Below, piece after piece: positions 43,290 to 53,417 of a stretch of 64,000 nucleotides of DNA. The stretch is from contig NC_090610.1 of assembly GCF_004359215.1 (NCBI RefSeq), positions 12,645,305 to 12,709,304 on the forward strand, written 5' to 3'. Under the pieces are notes generated by a model. It was not told the origin of the DNA and ran no database searches. It worked only from the letters and a program-made list of their open reading frames with translations. The stretch's first letter is position 1; every line of letters begins with the position of its first letter. The position numbers and the translations under genes were made by a program. This stretch comes from Bremia lactucae. Its lineage: Eukaryota; Oomycota; Peronosporomycetes; Peronosporales; Peronosporaceae.

Positions 43290-45110
43290 TGATGATTTGC
43301 TCTTGCGCATCATGTATGAGTGTCACGATGCCCACTTGTTGCGACTTTTACTGGTCCCATCAGTATCAGTTTGTGCGCAAGTTCATTCGTGCTTGCGAGG
43401 AATGTCAACGATTGAAGCCTAGTCCTTCATCCCGTGCACCTGTCCAACCTCTACCACTTCCGGCAGAATGTTGGCAGTCCATACCTATGAATTTCATCTT
43501 CGGATTTCCCGAATACGATCACAAAAACAATGAAATCCTTATTTTTGTAGACAGATTCAGCAAGATGGTACATCTTGCTGCGGTACTAGATTCGATTACC
43601 CCTCCGGGTTGTGCCCGTGTCTTTATCGACACGGTATTCAAACTCCACGGGTTACCCCGTGAACTGGTTTCGGATGGAGATCCACGGTTGACGGCGGAGT
43701 TTTGGCACACCGTGTTCCGATCTCTCGGAACACCGCTGGCTATGTCAACTTCTGATCATCCAGAGAAAAATGGTCAGACGAAACGCGTAAATCGCGTCCT
43801 CGAAGAGATACTTCGAGGTTACGTCCAATCGTATCCGAATTGGAGCGAGTTTCTACCGATGGTCGAATTCGCCATCGATAATTCGGTGCATGCGTCTACA
43901 TCGCATACACCGTTCTCCTTCAATGGCTTACGTTATCCACGTATACCCACCCAATTAGAGGGATTCTCTAGTTTAAGGGGGGTGGACTCGCACGAGCAAA
44001 ACCATTTCTGACTCATGCTCATCACGCGTCGAAGTAAAAAACGACGCGAATGATGTCGATGTCGAAGCAATCGACATCGAAGATGAGAAAACTCATGGCA
44101 GTGCGCACAAAGCGCATTGAAAAAGACAAAACAAATGAGACAGCAGAGGAATTTCTGCTGACTCGAGAATCAGTAATCTGTTTCGTACAGAATTCCATTG
44201 CTAACGCAGTGGACCGTCAGAAACGGAACGCAAACAAACATGGAAGAGCAAACGTTCTTTCATTATAAATTAATGACCTACTACTACTCTCTATGGTAAA
44301 CTTACCTAAGCGTGTCGTCACTAATGTGGTTAGCAGTATACTACTTCCCAAGTTCATTGGGCCATTCCGTGTACTGCGTCGCAGAGGCAATGCGTACACA
44401 ATAGAATTGCCACGTAGGATGCGAACGCATCCTACGTCTTACGTTGGTCGGCTCCGTCCGTACCATCAGTACGCGGTTTCTTTCGAGGACGGATCTGACC
44501 ACCCTTTTCAAGATCCCTAAACGATTCTTGTGGTCACGAACCAGATTCTCATGCTGAATCTGGAGATTCTCATGTCGGGTCCGAAGATCCTCGAAACCGC
44601 GATGAGCAGACGACAGCTCATCACGAAGAGCGTGATAATTCCTTTCGTACTCCAACGTGGAGTACGCACTCTACGAACAGTCTTCCAACCGCTCGATATG
44701 GTGAGTCTGCACCGTCTATTCTAATGAGTAACACTTACCGCGCTTGTGATCAAGACCCTCCTCCAATACATGGAGGTAGTGGTCGAAATTGTCGATCTTC
44801 GACTCTAGGTCCGACACATAGGTCGGATCTAATTTTCCCTCCATCACCACAACCATTGGTGGATTCCCACTATGGTCAACGTTTTCTTGTGGAACGTATC
44901 GTAAGAAAACGTGATGTGAAGGGCAGCCAAACGAGATATCTTGTTCGCTGGCGCGGTTATTTACCTTCGCATGACAGCTGGGAGTCTCCTTTTCAGCTGG
45001 TTGTTGACGTTGAGGGCTTCGTCCGTCAGTATGACGAGAACCAGTCGATGGATCAGATGGTCATCGGAAAGCACGCGCCCCTGGCGCTTGTAAATCGAAT
45101 GCAAACGTAA
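43290..45110 (+). pseudogene. B4 integrase, linker and chromodomain (integrase triad mutated)
   Basis: The integrase zinc-finger Cys pair CEECQRLKP is at 43395. The core runs 43470-43980 with CWQSIPMNFIFGFP (first catalytic Asp replaced by Asn), VSDGDPRLTAEFW (second Asp present) and HPEKNGQTKRVNRVLEE (catalytic Glu replaced by Lys). Two of three catalytic residues are therefore lost. The C-terminal part (44293-44520) reads KFIGPFRVLRRRGNAYTI and GRLRPYHQY. The linker then leads to a chromodomain at 44850-45060: GQRFLVERIVRKRDVKGSQ, YLVRWRGYLPSHDSWES and FVRQYDENQ. The final frame (44724-45110) is open for 128 codons and ends at 45110. Confidence 0.75.
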
Positions 45111-45149
45111 ATCGGATCGCGCATCTCGATAGAGATGCGAGCCCTCCCT

Positions 45150-46090
45150 CAGGGCGAAGAAAGGGAATAAGCACATCCTTTCACCCGTTTCGTGTTGTCG
45201 ACACAACACGGACAGGGATCACCCCAAGTGAGGCATGGAAGTCCTGCCTCACGAGACAACCGATGCAGTTTAAATCTTGCACCGGTTGGAGTTCGGTTTT
45301 CAAACTAGACACGAATCGTGTTAAGTCTTTGAAGCCAGGCTTCGCGTCCAATATCTTTGACATTGCAAATAAACGCGTTCCAGGCTTGCACCAACGAGCA
45401 TTTATCTCGCTTGTTGTTGCCAGTAGACGAACGGTGCTTCAGAAAAGCATCGAGATAAAAACCTTCTTCAGCGTGAAAGTTCTTCGCGCAGGGATCATGC
45501 CATGTAGCTTTGACTTATTAGATAAAGGATAATTATTGTGAGGAGTTGTCCTTCAGACAAGCTACTGACTAGCCGTTCGGGCAAAAGCCACGGCTCCTCT
45601 TGGGGGCAAGACGATACATTTAACTGTCCGCACTCCCCTGAGTGGTACCCACTGAAGCAGGAATATGACAAGAACATTTATTACGATGGCTTTAGTCATC
45701 GTCATCACCACGCATAGGAACCAGTGCGGGTGACGGCACGGGAGATGGTGCTGGCGATAGGTAGTCATCCTTGTCGTCGGAACCAATCATTCAACAGCGA
45801 ATGTTATTAGCACGTCTACCCTCCTAGTCAGACTTCTGACGACGTTCAGGCGACTGTTCCGCTCTCCCTGAGCCGGCCATCTCGTCCGACTCGCATTCAT
45901 AGTCGACCGCCAAAGAGCGGTCGCACTCACGTGGTGACCCACCACGTGCACCCGCAACATGTAATGTTGCGAGAGTAGATGATATTACGGTAGATGAAAT
46001 GTCTGCCGCAAGAGACAATAGTGCGTGGCCGGCGGCTGCATGTACCGCCGCCGAAGGTTCCGCACTATTCGCTTACCGGGTGGACTCGTT
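45150..46090 (-). pseudogene. Antisense ORF of B4
   Basis: Runs against pol from about 46090 to a stop near 45150, filling the space between the chromodomain and the 3' LTR. Blocks in order: AEPSAAVHAAAGHALLSL, VAGARGGSPRECDRSLAV, an Asp/Ser/Pro-rich part (GSDDKDDYLSPAPSPVP), PASVGTTQGSAD, CAKNFHAEEGFYLDAFLKHR, TGNNKRDKCSLVQAWNAF, NVKDIGREAWLQRLN, FENRTPTGARFKLHRL and a Cys-containing tail. About 300 residues if intact; five or so stops interrupt it. The acidic, Pro-rich N-terminal half and conserved basic C-terminal half are reminiscent of a nucleic-acid-binding accessory protein, but I do not recognise a family. Confidence 0.55.
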
Positions 46091-46211
46091 AACAATGCGA
46101 TAGAATTGAATCAATGATGGTTCTGACCAATTAACATCGTTTTCAATTAAGTGGTCTCATAGTGAGCACTCTATTAAATGACAGTCAGAGTAGTTGTCGC
46201 TTAAGGGAGGG

Positions 46212-46676
46212 GTGATGGGGTGTATCGCTACATGAAATTAACACTTGAATGTTGTTAATTAATATGTTATCTAAACTGTAGAGAATATTTGGAGAATATT
46301 ACTTTGCATAGTAATATTTGGAGAATATTACTTTACATAGTAATATTCGGAAAGCTTATCCATTCGTAAATATAGACCATTATATCTACTTGCTCCGCGG
46401 TCTAATGAACACTGGACGCGCGCAAGAGAAAGATAGATAAGACTTATTACATGTTTTGTATTAGTGAATACTTAAGTTAGTATTATATAGATAGAAACAG
46501 AAAAGCTTAAATAAATTAAATACAGTTTTGTTATAACCCTCTTTGAAGCAAGTGCTTTAAAAAGAGACTTCCTCTGCACGTACAAGTGTGCGTAAAGTGA
46601 GGCATGACACCACTTACACTGAAGCAGTGCAAAGTGGACTTGTACTGAAGCAGTACAAGTCGGCAGTGCCCCGTTA
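46212..46676 (+). repeat. 3' LTR of B4 (type I)
   Basis: Follows the polypurine tract TTAAGGGAGGGGTGA. Starts TGGGGTGTATCGCTAC (the first bases TGTAAC are lost) and ends GTGCCCCGTTACA. It contains a 30-bp tandem duplication, GGAGAATATTACTTT(G/A)CATAG, at 46290-46350. Confidence 0.75.
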
Positions 46677-47068
46677 CAGTGGGAGTCTGACGAACAAACG
46701 AGGCATAAGGACATGAAGCGTAGTCCCCGATGGAGAATTGTTGAAAGTTTGACGATATTGAGATGGACGTTGAACTTGCGGTTTGGTGGTGTTAAATTGT
46801 GATGGTTTATATTGCGTTAACGCGTGGACTACACATCGTGTGTTGTGTGGACCATGGCATTTCGTACTTAGATTTTAAAGAACGAATCTTAATTTGATAC
46901 ACTTACTCTTTTTACTCTTATACCGCATCCGTGGTTTGCGTTCCCTCTGTGTTTGACGCAACGTAGCTGGCGCCAATACGTTCCACTTGCTTGGCAAAAA
47001 TCCGCAGCCTTTCATTGCCAGTCAGTATTCTTCAAAAAACGGAGAAACTCGGTCTTTTCGGTGAAATT
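46677..47068. other. 392 bp without recognised feature
   Basis: No open frame, repeat or RNA gene seen. Probably original host sequence between two retroelement insertions. Confidence 0.4.
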
Positions 47069-47524
47069 TGTAACCGGGCACTACGACTTGTACTGCTTCA
47101 GTACAAGTCCACTTCGAACTGCCTCAGTGCGAGTGGTGCCTCACGTCACTTCACGTACACTAGTATGTGCAGAGGAAGTCTTTTTTGAAACACTTGCTTT
47201 AAAGAGGGTTAAATGAAAACTGTATTTAATATAATTAACTTTTTCTTTCTATCTACTTAATACTAACTTAATTACAAACTAATACAAATATGTGCTAGAA
47301 GTCTTATCTGTCTTTCTCTTCCAGCGCTGACTGGACCGCGGAGAAAGTAGATGTAATGGTCTATATCTACAATGGACAAGTCTTAAGAATATTACCATGT
47401 AAAGTAATATTCTCCAAATATTATTTACCTTATAGATTTTTTATATTAATTAACAACCTTTTAGATAATATATTAATTAACAACCTTTAAGTGTTAATTT
47501 CATGTAACGATACACCCAGTTACA
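47069..47524 (-). repeat. Solo type I LTR with perfect target-site duplication
   Basis: 456 bp, reverse orientation, TGTAACCGGGCACTAC to ACACCCAGTTACA. Flanked on both sides by AAATT (47064-47068 and 47525-47529), a 5-bp target duplication as made by LTR retrotransposons. The right end has a ~30-bp tandem duplication (AACAACCTTTTAGATAATA / AACAACCTTTAAGTG). It formed by LTR-LTR recombination of a complete insertion. Confidence 0.9.
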
Positions 47525-47944
47525 AAATTGATCGTTTTAGTACGCCTTAATAAAGCTTATCGCTTCGTCAATTATGCTGCCGCCTATCTTCCCAGTGCCT
47601 TCAACGTAATATTTTAAGAATAATTGAAGCTGCAGAGACAGATACAGCAGCAACCTATTATGGTGCTGTCCAACCTTCAGACAAGATCCAAGGCATGACA
47701 TCATATTTACTTTTATTGCCCTTCCTCTTTCACTAATTTGCTGCTTCCTGCAAATAGATTTACCGAGAAGTGCTTGTTAAAATGCCGTCCGCACCTTTTT
47801 CCTTCCCGTTTTTCCAAGCGAACTTTAGCCGGCCAACCTCGTGTTCCTTCTGTTAGTTTAGTCGTGCGCCGAGCTATAAAAAAGGTTGTATTTATTTAGG
47901 TTATTATATATTTTAGAAAAAGTTCCGCAAATCTCGGCGACAAG
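47525..47944. other. 420 bp downstream of the coiled-coil gene
   Basis: No coding signal. It should contain the 3' untranslated region of the minus-strand gene ending at 47945; no clear poly(A) signal was identified. Confidence 0.35.
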
Positions 47945-49834
47945 CTACGCCTTTTGGCCCAACTGCTGTTGCTGACGAAATTGCAATTTTTGCAGAGTGA
48001 CAGATAGCGAGCGCACACGTTGTAGTTCTTCCTCCAACACAAAGCTTTGCTTGCGCTCTTCCATGTAGCGCGTTTCAAGCTGTCCATAGCGGTGCCGCAA
48101 TTCGTCATTTTCTTCAGACAAACACTCGATTTCCAATGCGCGGTGACGCGCCTCCCGATCCGCTGCATTAATCATTGAATGTAGGGATTCATTGGCTGCC
48201 GTCAATGCGTCAACCTTCAAGGAAAGCTTTCGCTGTCAATGCGATAACCAGCACCAGTTAATTTTCCAATGTAATATTAGAGCAATCAAAATCATAAAAA
48301 ATTACCATCTGCTCGTCTTGGATCTCACCAATGTTGCTGTATCCAAACCAAAATCATTCAGCAGTTATGATTTTCAAAACGTTATAATTTAAAAGATAAT
48401 GGGAGGGGGTCACGTACAAGTTGACTTTTTGGATATGTGATGGGATGATCATAAGTTGCTGTTGCTGCTCCTGAAGCACGCTGATAATTTGCTTTAAATC
48501 GCACTGTTGTTGGATGAGCGAGGCTATGGTCTCCTCTTGTTGCAAGAATTGGGCGGTTGAGATGATTAACGAATTTTGTTGCGGTTTTGAGACACGATCA
48601 TGTGTCGTCATGGGCTGTGAACACGTTGAGACCTGTCGAGTGGAAGGCATTCGAATCGTAGAAGCAAATTCATTGTCACTGCTGGCCACGCTCACCCTAC
48701 ATGCTGCTCCACTAGTGCTCGCCAACACATTGGCAGCAGCAGAAGCTCTGATGGCATTTGTCATGGGAGCTTCGTTCAAATTCTTCGAGCTCTCCAATTC
48801 TGGCTGTACCTGCAATTTCGTAAAACCCTGCTGCTGTTGAAGACTATTCCTGGGCTCCATTATATCCACAGCTTTAATCACTTCACGAGTGGGACTTTCA
48901 CTACGTCGTCGGGATCGACGGTTTGACGATGTTTGCCGTAGGCGAGGCATCGAACGAGTCGCTCGTTTTGGTTTAACGAGACGTCCGAGGTTGTCAGCGC
49001 TGCGAGTTATCGTGCTACCTTGCTGAGGTGCACTGGAAGCAGACGTCCCTCCAATCGCTGATACACTGACACAGCGGTGATCATCCAAGTGAACCTTTAC
49101 ACAGTACAAAGTGTATTCTAAGCTCATTTTAAAAGCAGCATTGGCCGTCTCAGCAACACTTACATCATCCGTATTCTTCCGTGAAGTTGGTGAGTCGGAC
49201 GTCATTTCAATGATGGTAAACCGACCACGTCGTTTAATCCTATATGGCATCGCCACCAGTGAGTTTAAGCCATAACGCGTGGATCACACTGGCATATTAC
49301 GACGATAAATTACTTACCGCCGGATCCGCTGCGCCATTTTCTTAGGCGATGTATACTTTTGAGACGGTAACTCTGCCTTCAGTGGAGAAAACACCTCGCT
49401 TACGGAGCTCACCGCCGCTCCTTCCGCCTAAATTCATACCACGCACGATTGAGCGCTACTGTATTATTCGGAAACGTTGTAAACATTCGCACCTCGGCCG
49501 CTGAAGTGAGTGCAGAAATACTTGGTGCGGAGACCGTCTCGTGTGGCTGCCCGTCAAGCGACTTTTCCGTCGTCCGAGCGTTTGAAGCGACTATCGTGTC
49601 AATGACAGTCTCACTTGGCTCAACAGGCGCTTGCTGTAATGATAACGGAGCCATTTCACTGCAGCTGTCGCCTGTGGGCAAAGCTACATCGACGGTCGAG
49701 AAGTCTGCGATGGACATTTCATCGTCCAAAAAGGTCAGCGACGATAATTGTGCTGAGGATGGCGAACCAGGGATGATTTCAGTGATGGTAAACCGGCCTT
49801 TTTGTTCCACCCGCCTGCGCCCCGACTCCGTCAT
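47945..49834 (-). CDS. Unrecognised coiled-coil protein with two RFTI motifs, 5 exons
   Basis: Not recognised as a named family. Proposed exons (minus): 49834-49493, 49427-49318, 49239-48418, 48336-48306 (31 nt) and 48232-47945; introns of 65, 78, 81 and 73 nt with GTGCGA, GTAAGT, GTACGT and GTAATT donors and AG acceptors. The join is in frame throughout and gives 530 residues. The motif KGRFTITEI (residues 12-20) returns as RGRFTIIEM (~155-163), each followed by a Ser/Pro-rich segment (PGSPSS, SDSPTS). Middle: Ser/Ala/Gln-rich, with an Arg/Ser-rich basic patch (SNRRSRRRSESP) and a poly-Gln helix (QEEETIASLIQQQ, LQEQQQQL). C-terminal ~95 residues: a clear coiled coil (EIECLSEENDELRHRYGQL). 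RFx(V/I) peptides in other eukaryotes dock to the CCT domains of OSR1/SPAK kinases; applying this here is inference. The splice model is by eye; the first intron is the least certain. Confidence 0.65.
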
Positions 49835-50266
49835 TCTTTGTATGTCTTGGGCTAATAGCGACCGACCGACAGATTTCTAAATGCCTCAGGTAAGGAGGTC
49901 CACGGACTGAATGCCCATAATCGGCTAGAAATTTCAAAGAAGAAAAGTGACGAGCAACATACTAATTTGACGAGTAACATAGTAGTTGTCGTGTCGTCGA
50001 CCGAAGTCTGTTAGGCAGTGAACTTGGAAATTACCAAATAGACTTACAGATCTAACATAGTTTCTGCCGAAATTCAATTCAACTCGCGAAGAAGTCGATA
50101 GTATTGCGCAATAAGAGACTGATTGATTTGAAATGAGCCGCAACATTTCGCATTCCCATATTTGATGATATTTGCATCTGCTCGAAAACATTAAATTTTC
50201 GCTATTGTGGATGGCACTCTTTGTAACTTTTTGCTTTATGGTTTGTCTCAAACTATTAGTGCGGTG
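49835..50266. other. Region upstream of the coiled-coil gene, no feature seen
   Basis: 432 bp between the start of the coiled-coil gene and the end of a gene fragment on the same strand. Presumed promoter; no motif stands out. Confidence 0.35.
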
Positions 50267-50395
50267 TTACAACTCATTCTTCAAAAAAACATGAAGCTGG
50301 CCTGGTGACGTAGCCGGAATCCCTTCAAGCACTTTGCCTCCCCTAAACAATGTTGCAGGTGCTGCGGTAAGTGTAATTGCTGCTACGAGACTCTC
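50267..50395 (-). pseudogene. Last exon of a broken host gene, thioredoxin-like C-terminus
   Basis: After an acceptor-like TGATGTTAG the minus strand reads ESLVAAITLTAAPATLFRGG, then KVLEGIPATSPGQLHVFLKNEL and a stop (50267-50269). The pattern A-x-P-A-T-L-F-R-G-G-K-V followed by a C-terminal helix resembles the end of thioredoxin folds (cis-Pro loop, beta strand, helix), but 42 residues are too few for certainty. Sixteen bases upstream a Copia/LTR fragment begins, so the gene is cut. The piece at 50717-51205 on the same strand may be its upstream part. Confidence 0.35.
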
Positions 50396-50411
50396 CTAAC
50401 ATCAGCTGAAT

Positions 50412-50661
50412 TGTAACGGGTGTCCCGTTAGATAAATCTAATTTCCTATAATAGAAAAAATAAGTATTATTTGAGAAATACAAAATTATATCCTTGATCT
50501 AGGGTGACATTATCCCCCACCGGAGTTCAGAGGTTCCTTTAATTTTATAGTATGAATTATGGAAAGTTGACCAAACTGACCATCCCCTTAAGTGCACCAA
50601 GTGTACTTAACGGGGACTGTGTAACATTAGTAGTTAGGGCAATTTTAGCCCGTTACATCTG
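50412..50661 (+). repeat. Retroelement fragment with LTR-like inverted ends
   Basis: Begins TGTAACGGGTGTCCC and ends AGCCCGTTACA. The right 80 bases, inverted, match the start of the family A LTR (AGTCCCCGTTAAGTACAC). The middle (TTATCCCCCACCGGAGTTCAG) matches the end of the Copia gag at 53.45-53.52 kb. A short composite insertion inside a host gene. Confidence 0.5.
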
Positions 50662-50716
50662 ATGCGCCACGGGATTTGTTTGTTTACCATTATCCGCCTC
50701 TGAAATTATGGTATGC

Positions 50717-51205
50717 TCAAAACGTGACAAGTCGTGACGCACAGAGCGTCCCTACGGAGCTTTTCTCATCCCGGAGGATAAAAAACGCAGGTCTGCCACG
50801 ACCACGGCGAAAACAAGTGTCGAAAACAGCTACTGCATTGCCACTCTCCCCTATTTCTGCTAAAGTCTCGCCCATCAGCCTTTGCAAGTGGTGGCGCCTG
50901 TTGGAATTCTTCGGTAATGCGTTGAATCGATTCTTGGAAAGTTGGTAGAAATGTTGAGATATTTGCAGCCTTGCAGGACGCTCTTCATTGGTTTGTTCCC
51001 CCCTTCCCAAACGTTTCTGAGCGGATAGTATAGACATCGAGCTTTCGGTTTCAGTGTGAGCCTCAAGTTCTTCTTTTGCTGTTGCAATTGACGTGGCTGG
51101 AGGAGCAAGAGGCATGGAAAAAGAAGTATATACTACAGGTGCGGGCTCAGATCTTTTAACCTCGCTAACGAAGTAAACTTTTCAAGTTCTGCTAAAAAAC
51201 AATCT
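50717..51205 (-). pseudogene. Remnant of a host-type gene, truncated by an LTR
   Basis: From 51205 leftward: LLDCFLAELEKFTS, then after a small frame change EVKRSEPAPVVYTSFSMPLAPP, ATSIATAKEELEAHTETESS, and in the next frame QESIQRITEEFQQAPPLAK. Composition (acidic helix, Pro-rich spacer, amphipathic helices) looks like a normal host protein and not a transposon. The open part 51115-50717 is 132 codons but probably leaves the true frame near 50950. At its upstream end it meets an inverted family A LTR, with no start codon in between. Family not recognised. Confidence 0.35.
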
Positions 51206-51480
51206 AGTAAATTGTCGTCACAAGAGCGGTAATCTGGCTCCTCATGCGCACTTACTAAGCAGAAAGAAAATTTCAGACAGATTTAAATTTAATCGCATGA
51301 AATATAATAACCTTTTTCTACCAATAAAAATGTCATCTCTGTAGATAACTCTAGTATGTATTGCGAGCGTATCTTTTTAGATACCTCGCGTAACGGATGA
51401 CTCTAGGCGTCATCCCTCCTAATGTAAATGCTCATATGTGCATCACATACACATGGGTTGGTCACAAATGTGAATCACAC
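51205..51480 (-). repeat. Inverted family A LTR fragment
   Basis: The reverse complement of 51.21-51.48 kb matches 4745-5010 and 52.9-53.1 kb (GGAGGGATGACGCCTAGAG, TACGCGAGGTATCTAAAAAG, GCGCATGAGGAGCCAGATTA). Together with the LTR at 52890-53270 it makes an inverted pair around element A2. Confidence 0.65.
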
Positions 51481-51489
51481 CCGAGTGGT

Positions 51490-51898
51490 GGGTCTAATTA
51501 CTTTATTTAAGTCAGTCTTCAGGCGTTTATAACCCTGACGTGCCTTCGCTCGGACTTCACACAGATCCGAGGTCAGTCGAGAGACTTGACCCTCGAGATC
51601 CGCAATACATCTTTCAGCAGCGCCTAACGCCAGTGACTGAACGGACGAAGGTAAGGCAGCTGCGAGTAGGTGAGCGAAATCGCCACTCCTATCGGGCGCC
51701 ACCTGCACTGATGGATGTGGGTGGGAATCCCCGCTTTCTTGTTGGAAGGTTGCTTGCCCACCACTCCGTGAGGCAAAGGTATCAAATCCTTGAAGAAGAA
51801 TTTCGACTCTTGGGAACCGGCCGATGCCCTACGTATTTGATGTGCCCGGCTTGGTGGCTGCCTATGGAAAGGAACGTCAGCTGAGGCCTCTTCGCTAG
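51490..51898 (+). pseudogene. Family A pol 3' end with chromodomain remnant (A2)
   Basis: GNPRFLVGRLLAHHSVRQRY and a shortened chromodomain (a deletion removes the VQWKGYAKSF block). It ends with a LRPLR-like sequence and a TAG at 51896-51898, in the same place as A1. Confidence 0.65.
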
Positions 51899-51929
51899 TC
51901 TCAAATGGGCTAGCAGAAGTAGCGTTGTG

Positions 51930-52818
51930 AGAAGAAACAGGGGGTACAGTACCGCCCATGATTTCTTTCACATGCAAGCGGGCGAAATTAATTCGCTGCG
52001 ACCGCTGTTTCATCGCATCGGAATGCGGATGAATGCGGCGCGTGAATTCCACCTCGTATTGGTTAAGCATTTAATTAAAACGCAACTTGACCGGGATCGG
52101 GAAATACGCCCAAGCGATTTCCCCTGAGCCCTCCATGGCTTAAAGACGCCATAATAATTTGATGCGTATAGAAGAGCGCGCTCTGTGAGCGACGCTCTTG
52201 GACCGTTTAAACGAGGCCATTGAGATGGGGGGGCATTAGTGATATGAAACCCGTCACATAGCTACGTTCTAAAAGACTGGTTTGTGACACCGACTGAGCA
52301 CGTTCACGTGTAGTCGGCGGAGCTTTAGGCTCCGAATCCTCTATGTCTGGACCATTATGGATTATGTTATGACCATAAGGCATTGTGGTTATACCCAACG
52401 GAGAAGCGGCTGCGCCTTTATAGGCAGCGCTCTCATAGCCTGTCGCTGCGCTATCCAGCGCAAACGACGAGACAGCATTCGTAGAGTTGCTGTTTCCATG
52501 TTGTGAGTCATGAGAAGTTTGGATGGGCAATAATGCGCCATCATCCTTCCTCATGAGCTCGTTGTCCGCATCACTACTATGAGGTGACGGGAACGGTGTC
52601 GACTCATTGTAGTCGACAATGAGCGACTGATCAGCATCCTCACTGTTATAGTGGGATGCATCCTTTAGCCCTGTTAACGCGACAGCAGCAGTAGCTGTCG
52701 GCGTTTCAATTAAGGCATTGGTCACGGCCGGCGAGTTAACGCGGCGCGTGCGCTTAGTGCGAGGTTGAGTGGGCGCCTTCGCAGACGACCCACTAACGTG
52801 GCCCCTTTTCGGTGGCAT
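51930..52818 (-). pseudogene. Antisense ORF of Gypsy A2, best-preserved family A copy
   Basis: ATG at 52818; open for 203 codons to a stop at 52207-52209. It then continues as homology (YYGVFKPWRAQGKSLGRIS in another frame; NQYEVEFTRRIHPHSDAM and NFARLHVKEIMGGTV at 52.06-51.94 kb). The N-terminus MPPKRGHVSGSSAKAPTQP is basic and is followed by KRTRRVNSP, possibly a nuclear localisation signal. The middle is Ser/Asp/Asn-rich. The C-terminal blocks are shared with A1. The reading frame is on the strand opposite to pol and ends close to the pol stop, so transcripts would converge. Family unknown. Confidence 0.6.
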
Positions 52819-52889
52819 CTTTGGCGCCGTGTATGGAAACACAGGTCGCTAGAGTGATTGAGTAAATTAGCGTCGCATAAAGCTGCTCG

Positions 52890-53270
52890 CAGTTCCTCCT
52901 TCCTCGGTGCATTCACATTAGAAGGGATGACGCCTAGCGTCATTCATTACGCGAGGTTTCTAGAAAGATACGCTCGCAATACAAATTAGTGTAATCTATA
53001 AAGATGACATTTTGATTGGTTAAAAAAGAAAATTATATTTAATACGATTAAACATATAAATCTGAAAACTACTTCATACTTAGTAAGTGCGCACGAGGAG
53101 CCAGATTATAGCTCCCGTGACGTCACTTTACTCGAGTACATAGTTCGTTGGGTAAGGTGGCTAAGGCGCCCACCACAACTACCTCAATGCACGCAAGAGA
53201 AGCTGGTTTAACCGCTTCCTCGCTCTGCTAGGGTGGGCCGTATTACGACGTGCCAGCCTACATCAGATAC
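52890..53270 (+). repeat. 3' LTR of A2 (5' part deleted)
   Basis: Joins the family A LTR in its interior (GGTGCATTCACATTAGAAGG), lacking ~200 bp that in A1 include TGTAACGGGC. It continues through CTAAGGCGCCCACCACAA to about 53270. Confidence 0.65.
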
Positions 53271-53417
53271 TGGTGTACCTGTCGGTGAAAGACACGGGCG
53301 CGACCTACTTGCTAGCGGTGCTTCCAGGTTGGTCACACCAGGGTGCCCCCTGCGTCCATCAGATTACTAAAAAAAGAAATAAAGGACTGAAAGCTTTGGT
53401 ATAGTAAACAGCGACTT

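Larger units (their letters stand above)
38987..46676 (+). mobile_element. Ty3/Gypsy family B element, copy B4
   Basis: Complete in layout: 5' LTR (38987-39354), primer binding site TGGTAGCACTTTG (39357-39369), gag, protease, RT, RNase H, integrase, linker, chromodomain, antisense frame (minus), polypurine tract (46197-46211) and 3' LTR (46212-46676). About 7.7 kb. Every coding domain carries stops or catalytic changes. It separates the gene island from the coiled-coil gene. Confidence 0.8.
51490..53270 (+). mobile_element. Truncated Gypsy family A element, copy A2
   Basis: Contains only the end of pol (chromodomain region), the antisense frame and the 3' LTR; everything upstream is missing and replaced by an inverted LTR fragment. 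The pol-aORF junction has the same sequence as in A1 (CTTCGCTAGT...CAAATGG(A/G)CTAGCAGAAG), so the order is a family trait and not a local rearrangement. Confidence 0.65.

Noticed and set aside
48514..48840. Plus-strand frame opposite the coiled-coil gene with Cys clusters
   Set aside because: Shadow of Gln/Ala-rich codons in the true minus-strand exon.
49934..50251. 105-codon minus-strand frame upstream of the coiled-coil gene
   Set aside because: Composition is not protein-like, there is no motif, and it begins just after the stop of the preceding gene fragment.
51205..53270. A2 as a DNA transposon with terminal inverted repeats
   Set aside because: The two inverted flanks are LTR sequences of family A, and the inside holds a Gypsy chromodomain. 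An inverted LTR beside a truncated element explains it.
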